From: Ascarosepion bandense
Taxonomy: Eukaryota > Mollusca > Cephalopoda > Sepiida > Sepiidae
Length of the DNA stretch: 64,000 nucleotides
Direction of reading: 5' to 3'
NCBI GenBank assembly: GCA_037127315.1
Contig: JBBBDQ010001610.1
Span: 496,001-560,000, forward strand
Positions 37,480-50,179 of the stretch are shown here, piece by piece. The notes beneath the pieces are model-generated. The model was not told the origin of the DNA. It was given only the letters and a program-made list of their open reading frames with translations, and searched no databases. Every line of letters begins with the position of its first letter. The first letter of the stretch is position 1. Made by a program: the position numbers and the translations under genes.

Positions 37480-39045
37480 TATATAAATCTACCGACAACC
37501 ATGGTATAGAATACTGCTGTCATTGATACATCTCGGGTGCCACTGATGCATCTCGGAGTTCTTGGCAAAATCCACCGGAGATTCTACAACGTAACTGATC
37601 CCGACCTAATGGCTCAACACTAGTTACTTTCTCACCGACGTCTCTTCTCCAAATACTTTCACGGTTACTGCTCACATTAGATTAGCTTCATGGTGCCAAC
37701 TCTGCTTAAATTTACATGAGCTACTAGATTAGCAACTAGGTCCCACACTTTTACAGTGAAACCAATTAAATATATATGCAACTTCTACTCTAAAGGAAGC
37801 TTTTCCTGCCATTTCCTGCCTCTGAATTTCCTTTCCGTATACATGTTTCCTTGACATTCTTCAAGAATTTCGATGCATTGTTAATTGCCATCTCTCAACT
37901 CCTTTACCTGACAACACTTGTATCACGTTCTTTTCTCTTTCAACTCTACTCTCATGCAGATCTCTTCACACCAGTATTCTCATAATTCTCTTACTCGTTC
38001 TCTCACGTATCACATAATTGTTTCTCTTTCTTAACACTCTCCTCTTATGTAACCCCTTGCGCACCAGTTGCAGTGCGTCCTTGTTTGAAATGAAATAATT
38101 ATAAAGTAAACATATGTCAATGTAAGACAAAGGCAAACATCCACCATCAGCGACGATTTTATCCTGTATTGACATAAAACTTTGCTAAGCAACAATACTC
38201 TCATGCAGATCTCTTCACACAATTATTCTCATATTTCTCTTACTCATTCTCTTATATATAGCGAATCACTTTTTAAAAGCCTTGTACATCATGTTTATTT
38301 TAGGGAATTTGTTTGCAAGAGAACTAGATAATGGTAGTTTTGATATCGAGTTAGGTTCTCCGTAATATTCCGTTGAAACTCTGCTTCTCGTTTGGGCGCT
38401 GGGATTAACTAAGTTGAGCCTGAGTAATAGATAGATAGGCACCAAGCTTGGATGTGCTGGTGGTGTAATGGATAAAAGCTCAAAGTAAGAAATCCAAGCC
38501 GAGTTCAAATTCTGGTCGGGTGTGTTACATTCATTTACGTTTAAATATCTTTTGGCAATCGTTAAACAAAATGAGATATCATCGCTGAAGTGTATCACAT
38601 CCGCCGGTAACAATACTCAGTTCTCATTTTTCTCTTACTCATTCTCTGAAATATCATGTAATTGTTTGTCTTTCTTAACACTCTCCTCTTATGTAGCCCC
38701 TTGCGCACCAGTTGCAGTGCGTCCTTGTTTGGAATGAAATGATTATAAAGTAAACATATGTCAATGTAAGACAAAGGCAAACATCCACCATCAGCGACGA
38801 TTTTATCCTGTATTGACATAAAACTTTGCTAAGCAACAATACTCTCATGCAGATCTCTTCACACAATTATTCTCATTTTTCTCTTACTCATTCTCTGAAA
38901 TATCATGTAATTGTTTCTCTTTCTTAACACTCTCCTCTTATGTAACCCCTTGCTCACCAGTTGCAGTGCGTCCTTCTTGGAAATGAAATAATTATAAAGT
39001 AAACATATGTCAATGTAAGATAGAGGCAAAGGAATGCAAAGCAGA
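37480..39045 (+). repeat. Decayed CR1/Jockey-type LINE 3' end with three tail copies
   Basis: The CCCCTTGCGCACCAGTTGCAG-type tail occurs near 38050, 38697 and 38945. The last two are about 250 bp apart. The first pair is pushed apart by an extra roughly 390-bp piece that includes the SINE at 38430-38612. The first copy has only two tails (12510 and 12763). Confidence 0.6.
38430..38612 (+). mobile_element. tRNA-Arg-like SINE
   Basis: GGTGGTGTAATGGATAAAAGC resembles the A box and D arm of tRNA-Arg. CCGAGTTCAAATTCTGGTCGG resembles a B box and T arm (GTTCAAATTC). A tail region follows, ending in CACATCCGCCGG. It is absent from the corresponding place in the first copy (near 12700). Relics of the same family lie in intron 1 of each small-peptide gene. 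tRNA-Arg-related SINEs are known from octopus, which fits a cephalopod, but this alone is weak evidence. Confidence 0.6.
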
Positions 39046-39049
39046 ATAT

Positions 39050-39990
39050 AAAATCCAACATTGTCATATCTAAATTTTATCTCTAACTGCTATTAATATA
39101 AATGTTGTCTTTATTTTCTTTTTTCGTAAAAACAAGGAATATCTATAGTATTCCCAGCACTCCTCTGTAAAACAAATAATTCCTGTTTTGATTAACTTAA
39201 ATTTTGTAGCCAAAATTGGTTTAATTAGTTGAACGCAAAAATACAGAAGAATGTAAATAATCAATAATTTTTTCCCACAATTTTGTTCGCCCATTTGACA
39301 AAAAATAAGACTATATTTACTCATCGAAAATTGGAAAGTTTATCACAAATCATCTAGCCATAGCATTTCTACAATAATGTTTAATGATTTGAAGTTTTTT
39401 TGCAAGTGGTAATTTCTGTGTGTCCATGAAAATGTCATGTGTTTCACGGTTTCTTACGGGAAAAAATTTTGACATTTTCATATTTTCCAGTCGCCATACA
39501 CTTACCTTTCTCCACAACTGTCGAGCAGTCATCAATCGTTCAAATACACGGGAATGGCCAGGATGTACAACACTGTCTATAACAAATAATTTTATTCTCA
39601 GTTTTATGCTATACAGAAGTAGTACTTGTGTAAATCAGATTAATTCAACATTAATTTGGCTAATTTTCAAAAATTATATGTTACAGATTTATATTCTACT
39701 TCTGAAAATTTTAAAACCCAGAATTGATTTTTGTTTAAAAATGACTCGATCGCACATAAATGGGAGAAAATTTGAAAAATGAAAAAAAATTGCAAACTTT
39801 TAAATTCTAATCAATGATATTTTTGTTTGAAATGCACAAAAAATTTCATTTACTGGAAATTTACCTTTCAATAAAATCTAAAACACAAATTTCATGAAAC
39901 TCTTTTATTTGTAAAAGTTCAATTTAAAAGTTGGTTTTCGAAAATGAGTAGATGTATCTACTTAACTTGTGTTAACTTCTATCAACTAAA
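39050..39990. repeat. Duplicated module M (copy 4)
   Basis: Counterpart of 12890-14060, with about 190 bp missing near 39303. The minus-strand frame at 39535-39350 is still open. Confidence 0.5.
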
Positions 39991-41560
39991 AATCTAGCGT
40001 AAATTCTTCTATTTCTGCTCGGGTAACGCGGAATTTGTCCCTCCTTTTTGGTTGTCTCCTCAAATGTGAGAATTTTGCAGTTGTTTGCAGCGACATTTTA
40101 ATAGAGTACTTTTTATTTAATTTGCATGTTTAGTTTTGAATAAAAATAGACACAACTAAAATTGAAAAATGAACGTTTTCCAGTTGTATGAAGAGAATTT
40201 TTAATAAAAGACTTTTTGTTGAATTTGCTTGCTTAGACTGCTAATGTTTGAATAAAATATAGGCAGAAGCAGGAGTGAAAAAACTTTTTCCAGAGAGTTT
40301 TTTGTAAAATCTTTCTGCTGAAAAATGAAAAGCAAAACAAAAAATAGCGAAATTTGTAAAGATGCATACTAAATAGTGTTCTTGGAATTTAATGTCATTT
40401 AAGACTTAAATGACACGATGTGTAGGGGAGGAAATATCACCTCATTTGTGCATATGAAAAAAATATAATTCTTAGTTGAGAGCGAAAGAAATTATTGTTA
40501 GTGGTATTGTTGATTTTGCAGTTTATTGTAAATCGCAAGATGAGCTCTGATTGGAAATATTTAATAGCTATGTACTTGTAAAATCCGAATTTACTCTCGT
40601 CACAAAACATCCGCACCACATCGGCTATTTCCGTAAAGCTTCGATAAAGAGCTCTGAAAGGACTTTTTGTTTTATAAGTTATTGAGGAAATCTAAAGCAC
40701 TGATTGTTTCAAACGAAAACTTTCGCTACGTTGTGACAATTGAATACGTCGGTTCTAAATTCTGCTTTTGCTGCTAATTCATTTTCTTTTACTTATAAAG
40801 ACTTTTCCTCAACTTATTCAGGTGTCTTTCAACACATTTATTTATTTATATTTTTTTTTGCAGTGTTTTAATTTACCAAAACAAGTGTACACGTGTGTCC
40901 GTTCTGGTTAAAGGTGGTAGAGAAAAGGTTACCGGGTTTTCAACGTGTCTTTCCTGAAATAAAAATACACAGCATTGGCAGGGAAGATCACCGTTGTATT
41001 AGACGTCTTGGAGACCAGCTGCTCTGACGTGGCCATCATCACAATTAGCGAACCGAAAGCGTCGTCATAATTGGTGCCGTTTTCGACAGTATCAGTCCTG
41101 ACTCAGGTTACGGTCATCATCAACATTGGCTTCCGGAACTTGGGATCAGCCATCGAGCCAGCCGGCCAGCCAAGTTTTCAGATTTTAACATAAGGTCTGC
41201 GTCTGATTTTTCATCGCCTATATCATCTGGTATAATGCCTTTTTTTAATTGTGGATTTGAACCTTTTGTTTTATTTATTTATAAGCCCAATCTTATAATT
41301 TGGACATACTAGTTCGTGTTCCTCGTAGTTAATATACTTTTCTTCGGGATTCTATACTTGCTCAACGGAATCTGTAAATCGACGTATCAGGTTTCTTTAT
41401 TATTTTACTTTGTAAGAAATAATCATATAGGCCGCACTTGTTTTGTCATAGGCAGTGAATATGCCTCTTTCACTTTTAGATCTAGTTTTGCCCTGTGGGT
41501 GACATATAGGTAGCAAATTGTGCAAAAATATGCATACCACTTACGTTTACAAAATTAATT
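39991..41560. other. Non-coding spacer and unassigned GC-richer block
   Basis: Counterpart of 14061-16060 without the roughly 445-bp tRNA-Phe-like insertion. The GC-richer part is at about 40900-41190. No gene is recognised. Confidence 0.5.
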
Positions 41561-41561
41561 T

Positions 41562-44500
41562 ATGGAAAACAAGAACAGTATACAAGAAGCCAAGGAAGAG
41601 ATCAAGAGCCATATAAGTCAGATACAAAATATTGCAATGGAGGAACGAGAACACCTCCCAAAATTACAACCAACAAAGAATAACCTCGAAATTATTAAGC
41701 TCTACGATGCAGCACTCAAATTCATTTTGGATGAAGAAGACACTCACATAAATCTCAATGAAGCATTATATGCATCAGCAATAGCAGCAACAAAATATTG
41801 AACATCAAATAAAAAACAAGACAATCTCGCAGACATGTAGATACAAACTGGAAATGAAAATTAGAAAATGGAATCGAACAATTAGAAGTCAATTATCAGT
41901 ACTCGATGAATTAGCAAGAGAAATAAATGTAAGAACTAGAAAAAGCAGAAAAGTCGAAAAAAGTACAATATCTGAAATGAAAAAGAAGTCCTATCAACTA
42001 AAGAAAAATAATATTAAATATTTTAAGTTTTTTTTTTCATTTTTACGTTGGTGATTGTTGCCGTAATTGTTGCCTTAAGATCATCTTTGTTGTACCAATG
42101 ATTTTTGTTGGTCTCTCACTCAACTGCTTGTGTGGAATGGTGCAGAATGCTGTTGCCAGATATACAGTTTTTCATCAGACATTGTCTCGACACAGAACGA
42201 CACTACCAACTTAAATCGCTTGACGTAGTCTTTCGAGTTCAGTCCAAGGCCTTCACCAAGAAATTCACAAGTTCTTTCTCATCAGATTGATCAGAGTGAG
42301 GTTTACATACCTTCATATTAACTATTCTACACATATAAACAAACTGCGCTGTTCTCATATTGAAACCCACTCGGAAATATTTGTATTGAATCCTATCAAC
42401 TAAGGAAAAGATAAATCAGACAATAGAACTGAAGACTATGAGAAAAGTTCAATACTCTACAGACAAAACAAGATTTTTCAAACCGATGCAAAGCAATTTT
42501 ACAGAGAAATAGGTAAAACAAGAATTGATATGACCGTCGGTCCACAAAAATCTAAGATGTCATCCAGTTCTAGGAAAACAATATGGGTTTAAATGTAAAC
42601 AGAAAAAGTACAAATAAAATTCCTAACTTTTGGCTATATTATTTAAATGCAGCACATAGAACTCTAGCCAAAGAACTTCAAGAAATGGTTAACAATTCCA
42701 CTAAAATTCTTGCATGGATGACCAAAGGAATTGCCTTACATCTACCCAAGATTCGTGACACAAATGACATGAAAAGATACAGACTAGTTACATGCTTTCC
42801 GAAACATGCAAACTATTAATATCTATTTTAACAAAACAGATATATTTATTATTGGAAAGAAATGACATACTACAGCTAAAAAAAGGGTGCAAACATGGTC
42901 TTTTACAGATGTAAAGATTAATTATTTATTAATATGGTGATTTTGGAAACCTGCTCCTATGCAAATGTAAATCGTGGTACTGCCTTTATAGATTATCGTA
43001 AGTAATTCAATAGTGTACGACATTACTGAAATTAAAGATTTTAAATATGTACAAGGTATCAGCAGTCATCATCAATTTCATCAAACAATGTATCTTGACA
43101 TGGAAAACAACTCTTTACCTCAATCATATAATTGGACCTTATAACTCGGGTGGAATAAACAACAGATGTATATTTAAAGTTGATTCTTTGTCTCTCTTAC
43201 TATTTTGCATATCAGTAATAGCATCAACCAGTCAACTTAACAAGACAGAATGTGGTTATAAAATGGCTCAAAAGAAAATAAGCCATTTATTTTACATAGA
43301 TGATTTAAGTTGTATGCTAAGAATGACAATGAGCTAGAAGATTTAGAAGTTGCCATCCAAGAGGTCCAAAACAGCCTACACTACAAATTGGCTTGGACTA
43401 TGCTTTAACAATACATGCATTAGAGCAAGAAGCTTATAACTGCATATGTTTAAATGAGAGTGAAAAAATTCGCCAAAAAATGAAAGAAATATGCGTAAAT
43501 AGTACTATACATGGCTACGACTAATATTCAAAACAGAATTGAATTCTCAAAACAAATTTATGGACATCAATAAACTTGCCATGCAATTGGTCCAATACAG
43601 CGTCAACATCTTGAACTGGACTCTAAATTATATCCGACGAAAGGATTCTAAGAAAAGAAACCTTCTTTCTAAACATTAGATACATCATACAAATACTGAC
43701 GGAGACCGCATATACATACCGCCTTAAAGAAGGTGGAAAAGGTCTTATTCAGCTAGAATTGTCACAAAAGTCAACAACTATTGACGTACTACCATAACAA
43801 GAAACAACAAATGACTGGATAATGCTAAAAAACATGAAAACAGAAAGAAACATATTTAATAATGAAAGAAGGCAAGAAATACAAACAAAATTTATATTTA
43901 GTATTTTCTGTAAAAAATCTAAACAGAATCCAATAATATTGTTGCAACAAAAATATGAAAAAAAAAGCCAAGGATAATGCTTCTGAACAGATGAAACAAC
44001 GATGGCAAAATAAACATCTGCTTGGCAAATATCCAGAACTTACTCAACCAATATTCCTAAAGTTAATACCCATCGATGGTGACGTGCATCTGGATTAAAA
44101 TCTGAATCTGAAGTCTTTATTCTTGCTGCGCAAGACCAAAGTCTTTTCACTAGGAACATTCAGGCAATCATTTTACATAATAATGTGGATTCAAAATGCA
44201 GGTTCTGTGATAAAAACCAAGAAACAATAGACCATCTAATCTCAGGATGTTCTGTACATGCCCTAAATTAATATAAAACTCACTGCGATGGAGTGGGATA
44301 ATATTTACACTGGACAATGTGCAAACACTATGGAAATGTATAAACAAACACTAGTATAAACATCACCCAGCACCGGTTACAGAAATGAAATGGGACGGGC
44401 GTTATTTTTAAAAATAAATAAAAAAATCCTGTTTATTAAATGATATGCATTATTGAGCGGATTGTAATATAAAAAATATATAGAAACCTTGAAATTTAAA

Positions 44501-44700
44501 GAGAAAAATGCAGACATTGAAAACAAGTATCGTAACCGTTAGTGTGGAAGCAATTGAAATGATAAAGAATGGAACAAGAAATACATTGAAAAATCCCTTG
44601 AAACCCCAGCTTAAGAGATATACAAAGATTATCTTGTACAATGCAGTCCACAAACTAAGGAAACCTTTGTCTATGTAACGCGAGAGTTGTTAGGCCGATA
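41562..44700 (+). pseudogene. R2-like LINE remnant (copy II, most complete)
   Basis: Ordered segments of an R2-superfamily polyprotein. The N-terminal piece is MENKNSIQEAKEEIKSHISQ ... EALYASAIAATKY (41562-41801) and RKWNRTIRSQLSVLDELARE (41854 on). A nested insert follows (42009-42392). Next are NFWLYYLNAAHRTLAKELQE and AWMTKGIALHLPKIRDTND (42583-42819), INFIKQCILTWKTTLYLN, a damaged CIFKVDSLSLLLFCISV (first copy CIFQGDSLS), and ISHLFYIDDLS (43047-43337). C-terminal pieces include DHLISGCSV and HHPAPVTEMK, to about 44680. Numerous stops mean it is inactive. Confidence 0.65.
42009..42392. mobile_element. Nested insertion with about 17-bp target-site duplication
   Basis: CCTATCAACTAAAGAAAAA (41991-42009) on the left and CCTATCAACTAAGGAAAAG (42393 on) on the right are near-identical direct repeats, and the LINE reading resumes after the second. 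The insert is about 385 bp, non-coding, and has no clear tRNA boxes. Related fragments occur elsewhere in the window (19880-20030, 46100-46245, 55810-55935), so it is a repeat family. Confidence 0.65.
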
Positions 44701-46465
44701 TTAAATATATGAAATGGAGCCATAACAACACAAAACGACCTGCATAATATGTCCCTACAGATTTGGTCGTTCGTGCAACCATAGCAGAAATCGAATTATA
44801 ATGAAAAATGAATATGTGAGATAAAAATCAAATGAAATATCGCCATAACAACACACCAATAACTGACTTATGTCTTTCTGCAGACTTGGTAGGTTGTGAG
44901 AAAATATCAGAAATCAAATTATGATAAAAATAAAGAAATATGAAATACAATTAATAAACCAATATGAGAAAAACAGTCATTTACATTGGTCAACATGCCC
45001 TTCAAATTGCTAAAAGACTCCCTCTATTTTCAACTATGAAACTTTTTGGCTTTGATTGACAATTATATAGTACACAAAAATTTCTCTGCTACTTGAAAAA
45101 ATCAAGGGAAATTACTCTGAATTTACAAACAATAATTTTATTTCTCACTTTAAATTAAAACTTATATATAAAAGCATGTGTGTATGTGTATTTGTGTGCG
45201 CAATCACCCACTATATATATATATATATATATGTACTAATAAACATAACAGAAAATGAATGTATATTATGTTTAATCATGTGCCGTTTTATACAAAGTAT
45301 TTGCTTTTCATTTTAGGTAAAAATACAGACAATATTTGGCCAACATTTCAATACTTTTTTTCATTATGCTGGTTGTAAGCCAAATTCAGAGAGGTTACAG
45401 GGTCGTTAACATAAAGACAACGTCAATAGAACTATATGTCTAAATGAAATGTAATGTGATCTGACCAGATTGAAATATGATTTTATTAATTTGATTTAAT
45501 GTGCATGGCCTCCAATATGTGAAGGTTACTTTTTACTGTGCGTATGAGTGAGAATTATTGTGTTATCGGCTAAAATATATCTAATATTAACTACATTGTT
45601 ATGTTTTTCTTAGAAATGTTGAATAATTAAATTCTGATCGTAAAGAAGACAAAAAGTCTCCGAAAGAGCTGGGTTGTAGTAAAGCCCATATATGTAGTGT
45701 GTTTATTATTAGTACCAGAAATACCATCTATAAACGGGCATGTAAATTAATACTTTATATTTGTGTTTTTTTATGCTGCTCCTATTTTCACATGATGTGA
45801 TTCTCTGTAGAACCAGATTTCTTTTTCCTGAATTTCCTACTTCTTCTATGATCAGATATTCATGTGTACACTGCCATTTATAACGACCGATATTACATAA
45901 CAGTCTAGAAATGTTTTCTTTGTTTCTAACGATATTTTCCCGATTCTTTATAATTTACTGAATTTTAGATACTTCCATGCGCCTTCATATTTTGCTGTAG
46001 CATCTTTCATTCCCTGTTAAAACACTTCCAAGATATTTATCACTCATATTACAACTCAGAACTCAGAACTGTATATTGACCAAATCTGACAATAATATGA
46101 CTTTACCAAGAAATTCCGAAATTCTTTTCTCATCAGATTGATCAGAGAGAGTTGTACATACATTCATAATCATTCTTCTACACATATAAACAAACTGAGC
46201 TGTTCTCATATTGAGACCCACTCGGAAATATTTGTATAGAATTTTCCGGCTCGAATGCCAATCAGTACATTGTGCTATTTCCGAATTTCTAGTGAAAGGA
46301 TTGTGTCATGGTGCTTTTTTTCTCATAAAAATGTGCCCAACTGACCGTACTACACTGTGAATTCATCAAAATCAATGTGCATGGATGAAATTGAAAATAT
46401 AAAATAGAAACAATTTCCTCATTGCAACCTGTATATACAAGGCTAGAGCAAGTGTCTCTCTCTCA

Positions 46466-46508
<43 letters not shown>

Positions 46509-47000
46509 AATATGTTTGTGTGTGTGTGCGTGTGTGTGTGTGTTTGTGTATATATAAGTGTGTGTCTTTGAGTGCATTGTGCATCATCTTATTTCAGTGT
46601 TGTGTATAAAATGCTTAAATGTTGGAATGATTTTGAAATTAGACTATTTTGTATATTTCCATCCTTTCTTCCATCTCATTAATGTGTTAGGATATCATGG
46701 ATATATTAAGGCCTATAGTGGACTTTGAATAGTTGAGTATACCAATATATTTTCTCTCTTTTCAAGCACTCCATTAATAATGATAATGGTACTCTAATAT
46801 TCTTCTGAATTCAATTTTTATTATTTATCGAATGGACATATAGAAACAACACTAAAACTATCATTAACATAACATAAAAATTTATGGAAACTAATGGGAA
46901 TCAATGGCTCACTTTCATATTTCATTTAAGACAGCTAATATGAGAGAACACTAAATTCCACACAGTTAACACGTGTCATTACCTATCTTCATCAGTACAT
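44701..47000. repeat. Gene-unit flank (copy 3) with microsatellites
   Basis: Counterpart of 18476-20790. The TA tract at about 45213-45231 is much shorter than in the other copies. The compound TC/TA/GT tract lies at about 46455-46545. No gene. Confidence 0.6.
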
Positions 47001-47004
47001 ATAT

Positions 47005-47370
47005 TCCAAATGAACTGAAAATATTGTGCAAAGAGAGAAAAGCAAAATTAGTGGAAAATCAGGTGAAGCCTATCTTTTGTCAACATGAGAAAAAAAATCT
47101 CATAATAACAGTGATTCCTCGGAAATACTCTGTGTTCGGACTCTCTACTCTCGGCCACCCCGGTCTCTATTCCCTTCCTGCTCTCACTTTCTCTTTCTTC
47201 TTTCTCTCTCTCTTTCTTTCATTCTCTCTTTTTCTCTATCTCTTTCTCAGTCCCTCCTAAGGAAAGAAGAAAAGTTTGATCTTTTGTGGAACGAAAATAT
47301 ACGCACGTATATGTGTTTTTCAAATACCTGTCCCTGGGTTCGAATCCAGTGTCCACCTATATGCGTTTAA
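47005..47370 (+). repeat. Polypyrimidine/B-box repeat next to gene copy 3
   Basis: Counterpart of 605-985, with GGGTTCGAATCC near 47337. Confidence 0.5.
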
Positions 47371-47680
47371 CATGTGTGCAAACAGAATCCCTTACAGTGT
47401 TACAACTAAATAAAGATGTTAAAAAGTTATTTAGTTTAAAGCAATTAATTTTTGATGTTTTTGAATAATTTATATTTAGAGAGATATCATCAAATATTTT
47501 TACGCGTTGATTGCGATTAATCTGGGCACAAATTTTCCCGTCCAAATAAAATGTATATTTCAACAACAATATTTCTCTAAATTCATTGTCGGTGTCGAAA
47601 TAAGTTTCACAGATCATTTGACATGTTAAATCAGTGATAGAAATAAGGACAAAACTTTCAATTCAAATCAACAATCTACT

Positions 47681-47686
47681 TTTATT
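47681..47686 (-). terminator. Polyadenylation signal AATAAA, gene copy 3
   Basis: Minus-strand AATAAA 62 bases past the stop. Confidence 0.65.
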
Positions 47687-47747
47687 TTGCACACTGAAAT
47701 GTTACAATAACAAAATGAAAAGTAATCATGTCCAGTATTTCAATTGT

Positions 47748-48142
47748 CTATGACTCATTGCTGCCTTCAGCATCGGCATCGGCGGCAGCTTCTGTGGCTG
47801 TCTCCTCAGTCACTTGAACATCTTCACCAGAAGCTTCTTGCTGTTCCTCTGCGATGACGTTGCTTACTGAAAAGAAACAAATGATTTATAAACAATGTAA
47901 CAGTTTAGTTAAAAAATATATTTTCTCTGCAATATATATTCTACATATTAGATGAAATCTCTTTCAGAATTACTGAAAAGAATATTTTGGGCAAAGCAGT
48001 TCCAGATCAGTTAAAATTGTTTTAAAAAGTTCTGATAATATATGTAATATATTAATGCATAACTTAAAATATATTAATTATTCGTACCTGCGAAGGCAGT
48101 GAAGACGCAGAGAGCCAAAAGAAAGATGAGTTTTCCAGACAT
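47748..48142 (-). CDS. Small acidic secreted peptide precursor, copy 3 (exons 48142-48088 and 47866-47748)
   Basis: 57 residues with the same exon lengths and splice phase as copies 1 and 2. The leader is identical to copy 1 (Ala10), and the tail is identical to copy 2 (QEASGEDVQV). Intron 2 is 221 bp, as in copy 2. Intron 1 is 752 bp (48149-48900). It sits in the second direct copy of the unit, 26.2 kb from copy 2, and differs from it in coding sequence by only one base. All signals are intact. Function unknown. Confidence 0.75.
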
Positions 48143-48900
48143 GATGATCTGTAAAAAACATTCAAATAATTAATAATATATAATAATGTTATAAAAAGTT
48201 TTGGAGGCCCTCACTCATTCGCAATAGTTAAGGTAGATATCTTGAATTTCTTTATAGGTAATAACTAATATTTTTCATTATCATCTAATAATATGTAGGG
48301 CGACTTATAAATTGAAACCATTATTTAGTTTATTTATTATATGTTAGCACCTGCTTACGTCAAAAAATAAATTGCCTTTCCGGCCATATCCGGTAAATAT
48401 CTAAATATATAACTTCGATTATCATGTGCTGTAATATTGGACATGCAGTTGATGTAATCAATAAAAGTTCAGCGTAGAAAAGCAGAGCCGGGTTCAATTT
48501 CTTATCAAGTTTTGTCATTCATTTACGCCCAAATTTCTTAAGACTCCCATTGACCGAAATGAGACATGAAGGATGAAGCCTGTCACATCCGTAGCTACCA
48601 ATCAAAAATTTGTCTATTGCATTTCAAGAATGACCTATTTCTCCATATATATGGAATCTGTGGAAAGTTGACGTTAAATATAGGACACACAGACACACAC
48701 ACACAGAGACAAATAAACAGAAACAGAAACACACAAACATGATATTCATTGATTTGACTTAAACGTTAATTGGTAAGACATCGGAAAACTTAAACCTTCA
48801 CGAAATTCAGATTCCTATTTTAGCAAAACTGTTTGAATATAAAATTGTTCACAAATGTAAATGTAAAGAAATAGCGATAATAATAATTGTAGTGACTTAC

Positions 48901-48996
48901 TTTGTGGTGCTGTGTTGTGGGAACACAAATTGACGATTCAACAGTTGAACGTTGTCAAAGAAAGTGACTTAGATGTGAGAGAGCCCGATTTTTATA
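48901..48996 (-). promoter_or_regulatory. TATA promoter and non-coding exon 1, gene copy 3
   Basis: GCTATAAAAATC on the minus strand (TATA at 48996-48989), an inferred start near 48965 and a GTAAGT donor at 48900-48895. Nearly identical to copy 1. Confidence 0.65.
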
Positions 48997-49344
48997 GCAG
49001 AATATCTACGTGACTTACTTTAATTCCCTTTGTTGTCTTATGAAAGGATTAGTACTTTTCAATAAAGAATTCTCTTTTTAATGTTAAGAAGGGGTTTAAT
49101 CTTTACTTATTTATGACAAAAGTATGTTTAAATCATTTCATATTTCAAATAAGTTGTTAATGATCTTTTCGTGCTAAGTTTGTTTATTTCTGCTTAAACA
49201 TTGACTAGCCACCAGCCTTTATACCAAAGGACTTTTAAGTATTTCTTATTTATTCTTAAATCGGATATATTTTAATGTGTGTCTATGTTAATACGTAATT
49301 AACCTTTGATGAATTGGATTTTACGAAAGCACAATAAAGAGTTT

Positions 49345-50175
49345 TTGTTTTGAAAATTCTAAGTAGATGAATATATTTGATCCTCAGATAAGAAGATTCG
49401 AAAATGTCTTCTCGTTTAAACTTGACAAAATATCATGATGAAGTATTTGATTTAATTATTGAAAGACTAAGAAAAAGTCAAATATCTTTCAACTTATTCG
49501 ACATTTCAACGAAACTTGATGACATCTTTTGCTGTTTGGCAGATTTTATATTAACTTTTCATTTCTCACCATATTTTGATTGATATTCGTTGCCAAATTC
49601 TTAAGTATTCATCATTAGAATGCCTTTCTACCAAAGGCTATTCAAAGACATTTTATTCAACGATTATGCTGACGTCGGCAGATGATGCAAAACCTTGAGC
49701 TTTGACACCTTGTACATACCATGGTCCTTGAAGATATCAACGATCATGGCTCTCCTCGATATTCTTATCATTTTTGGCGCTTAAATCTTTCGTCTTTTCA
49801 ATGTCTATCCAATATCTGGTTCCAACATTTATTTACACGATCTCGTTAATATTGTTTCATTCTGTTTCTTTCTGTTCCTCTTTCTTTCCAATAAATTTAC
49901 CTCCAATTTTTTCGATTCTTCTTTCTCATATCTAAATTTGATCTCTAACTGATATTAAGTATAAATATCGTCGTCATTTTCATTTTTCTTAAAACAAAGG
50001 AATATCTATAGTATTCCCAGTACTCCTCTGTAAAAACACATTCCTGGTTTTACGAAATTAAAGATTATAGTCAAAATTGGTTTTATTAGTTGAACGCAAA
50101 ATTTATTGGAAAGTTTAAATAATCGATTAAATAATCGATTATCTTTCCCACCATTTTGCTCACCCATTGATAAAA
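49345..50175. other. Non-coding start of the right inverted arm
   Basis: AT-rich sequence homologous to 3240-4030. No gene. Confidence 0.5.
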
Positions 50176-50179
50176 AATG

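Larger units (their letters stand above)
29459..49340 (+). repeat. Second direct copy of the roughly 20-kb unit
   Basis: Colinear with 3015-22880. Matching landmarks are 16268/42105, 17232/43047, 18836/45071 and 20762/46973, an offset of about 25.8 to 26.2 kb. Divergence by eye is only a few percent plus scattered indels. It carries gene copy 3. An assembly duplicate is less likely because of the shared-derived indels, but it cannot be excluded from sequence alone. Confidence 0.8.

Noticed and set aside
38430..38530. Possible functional tRNA-Arg
   Set aside because: The B box is degenerate (GTTCAAATTC with flanking mismatches) and a SINE-like tail follows.
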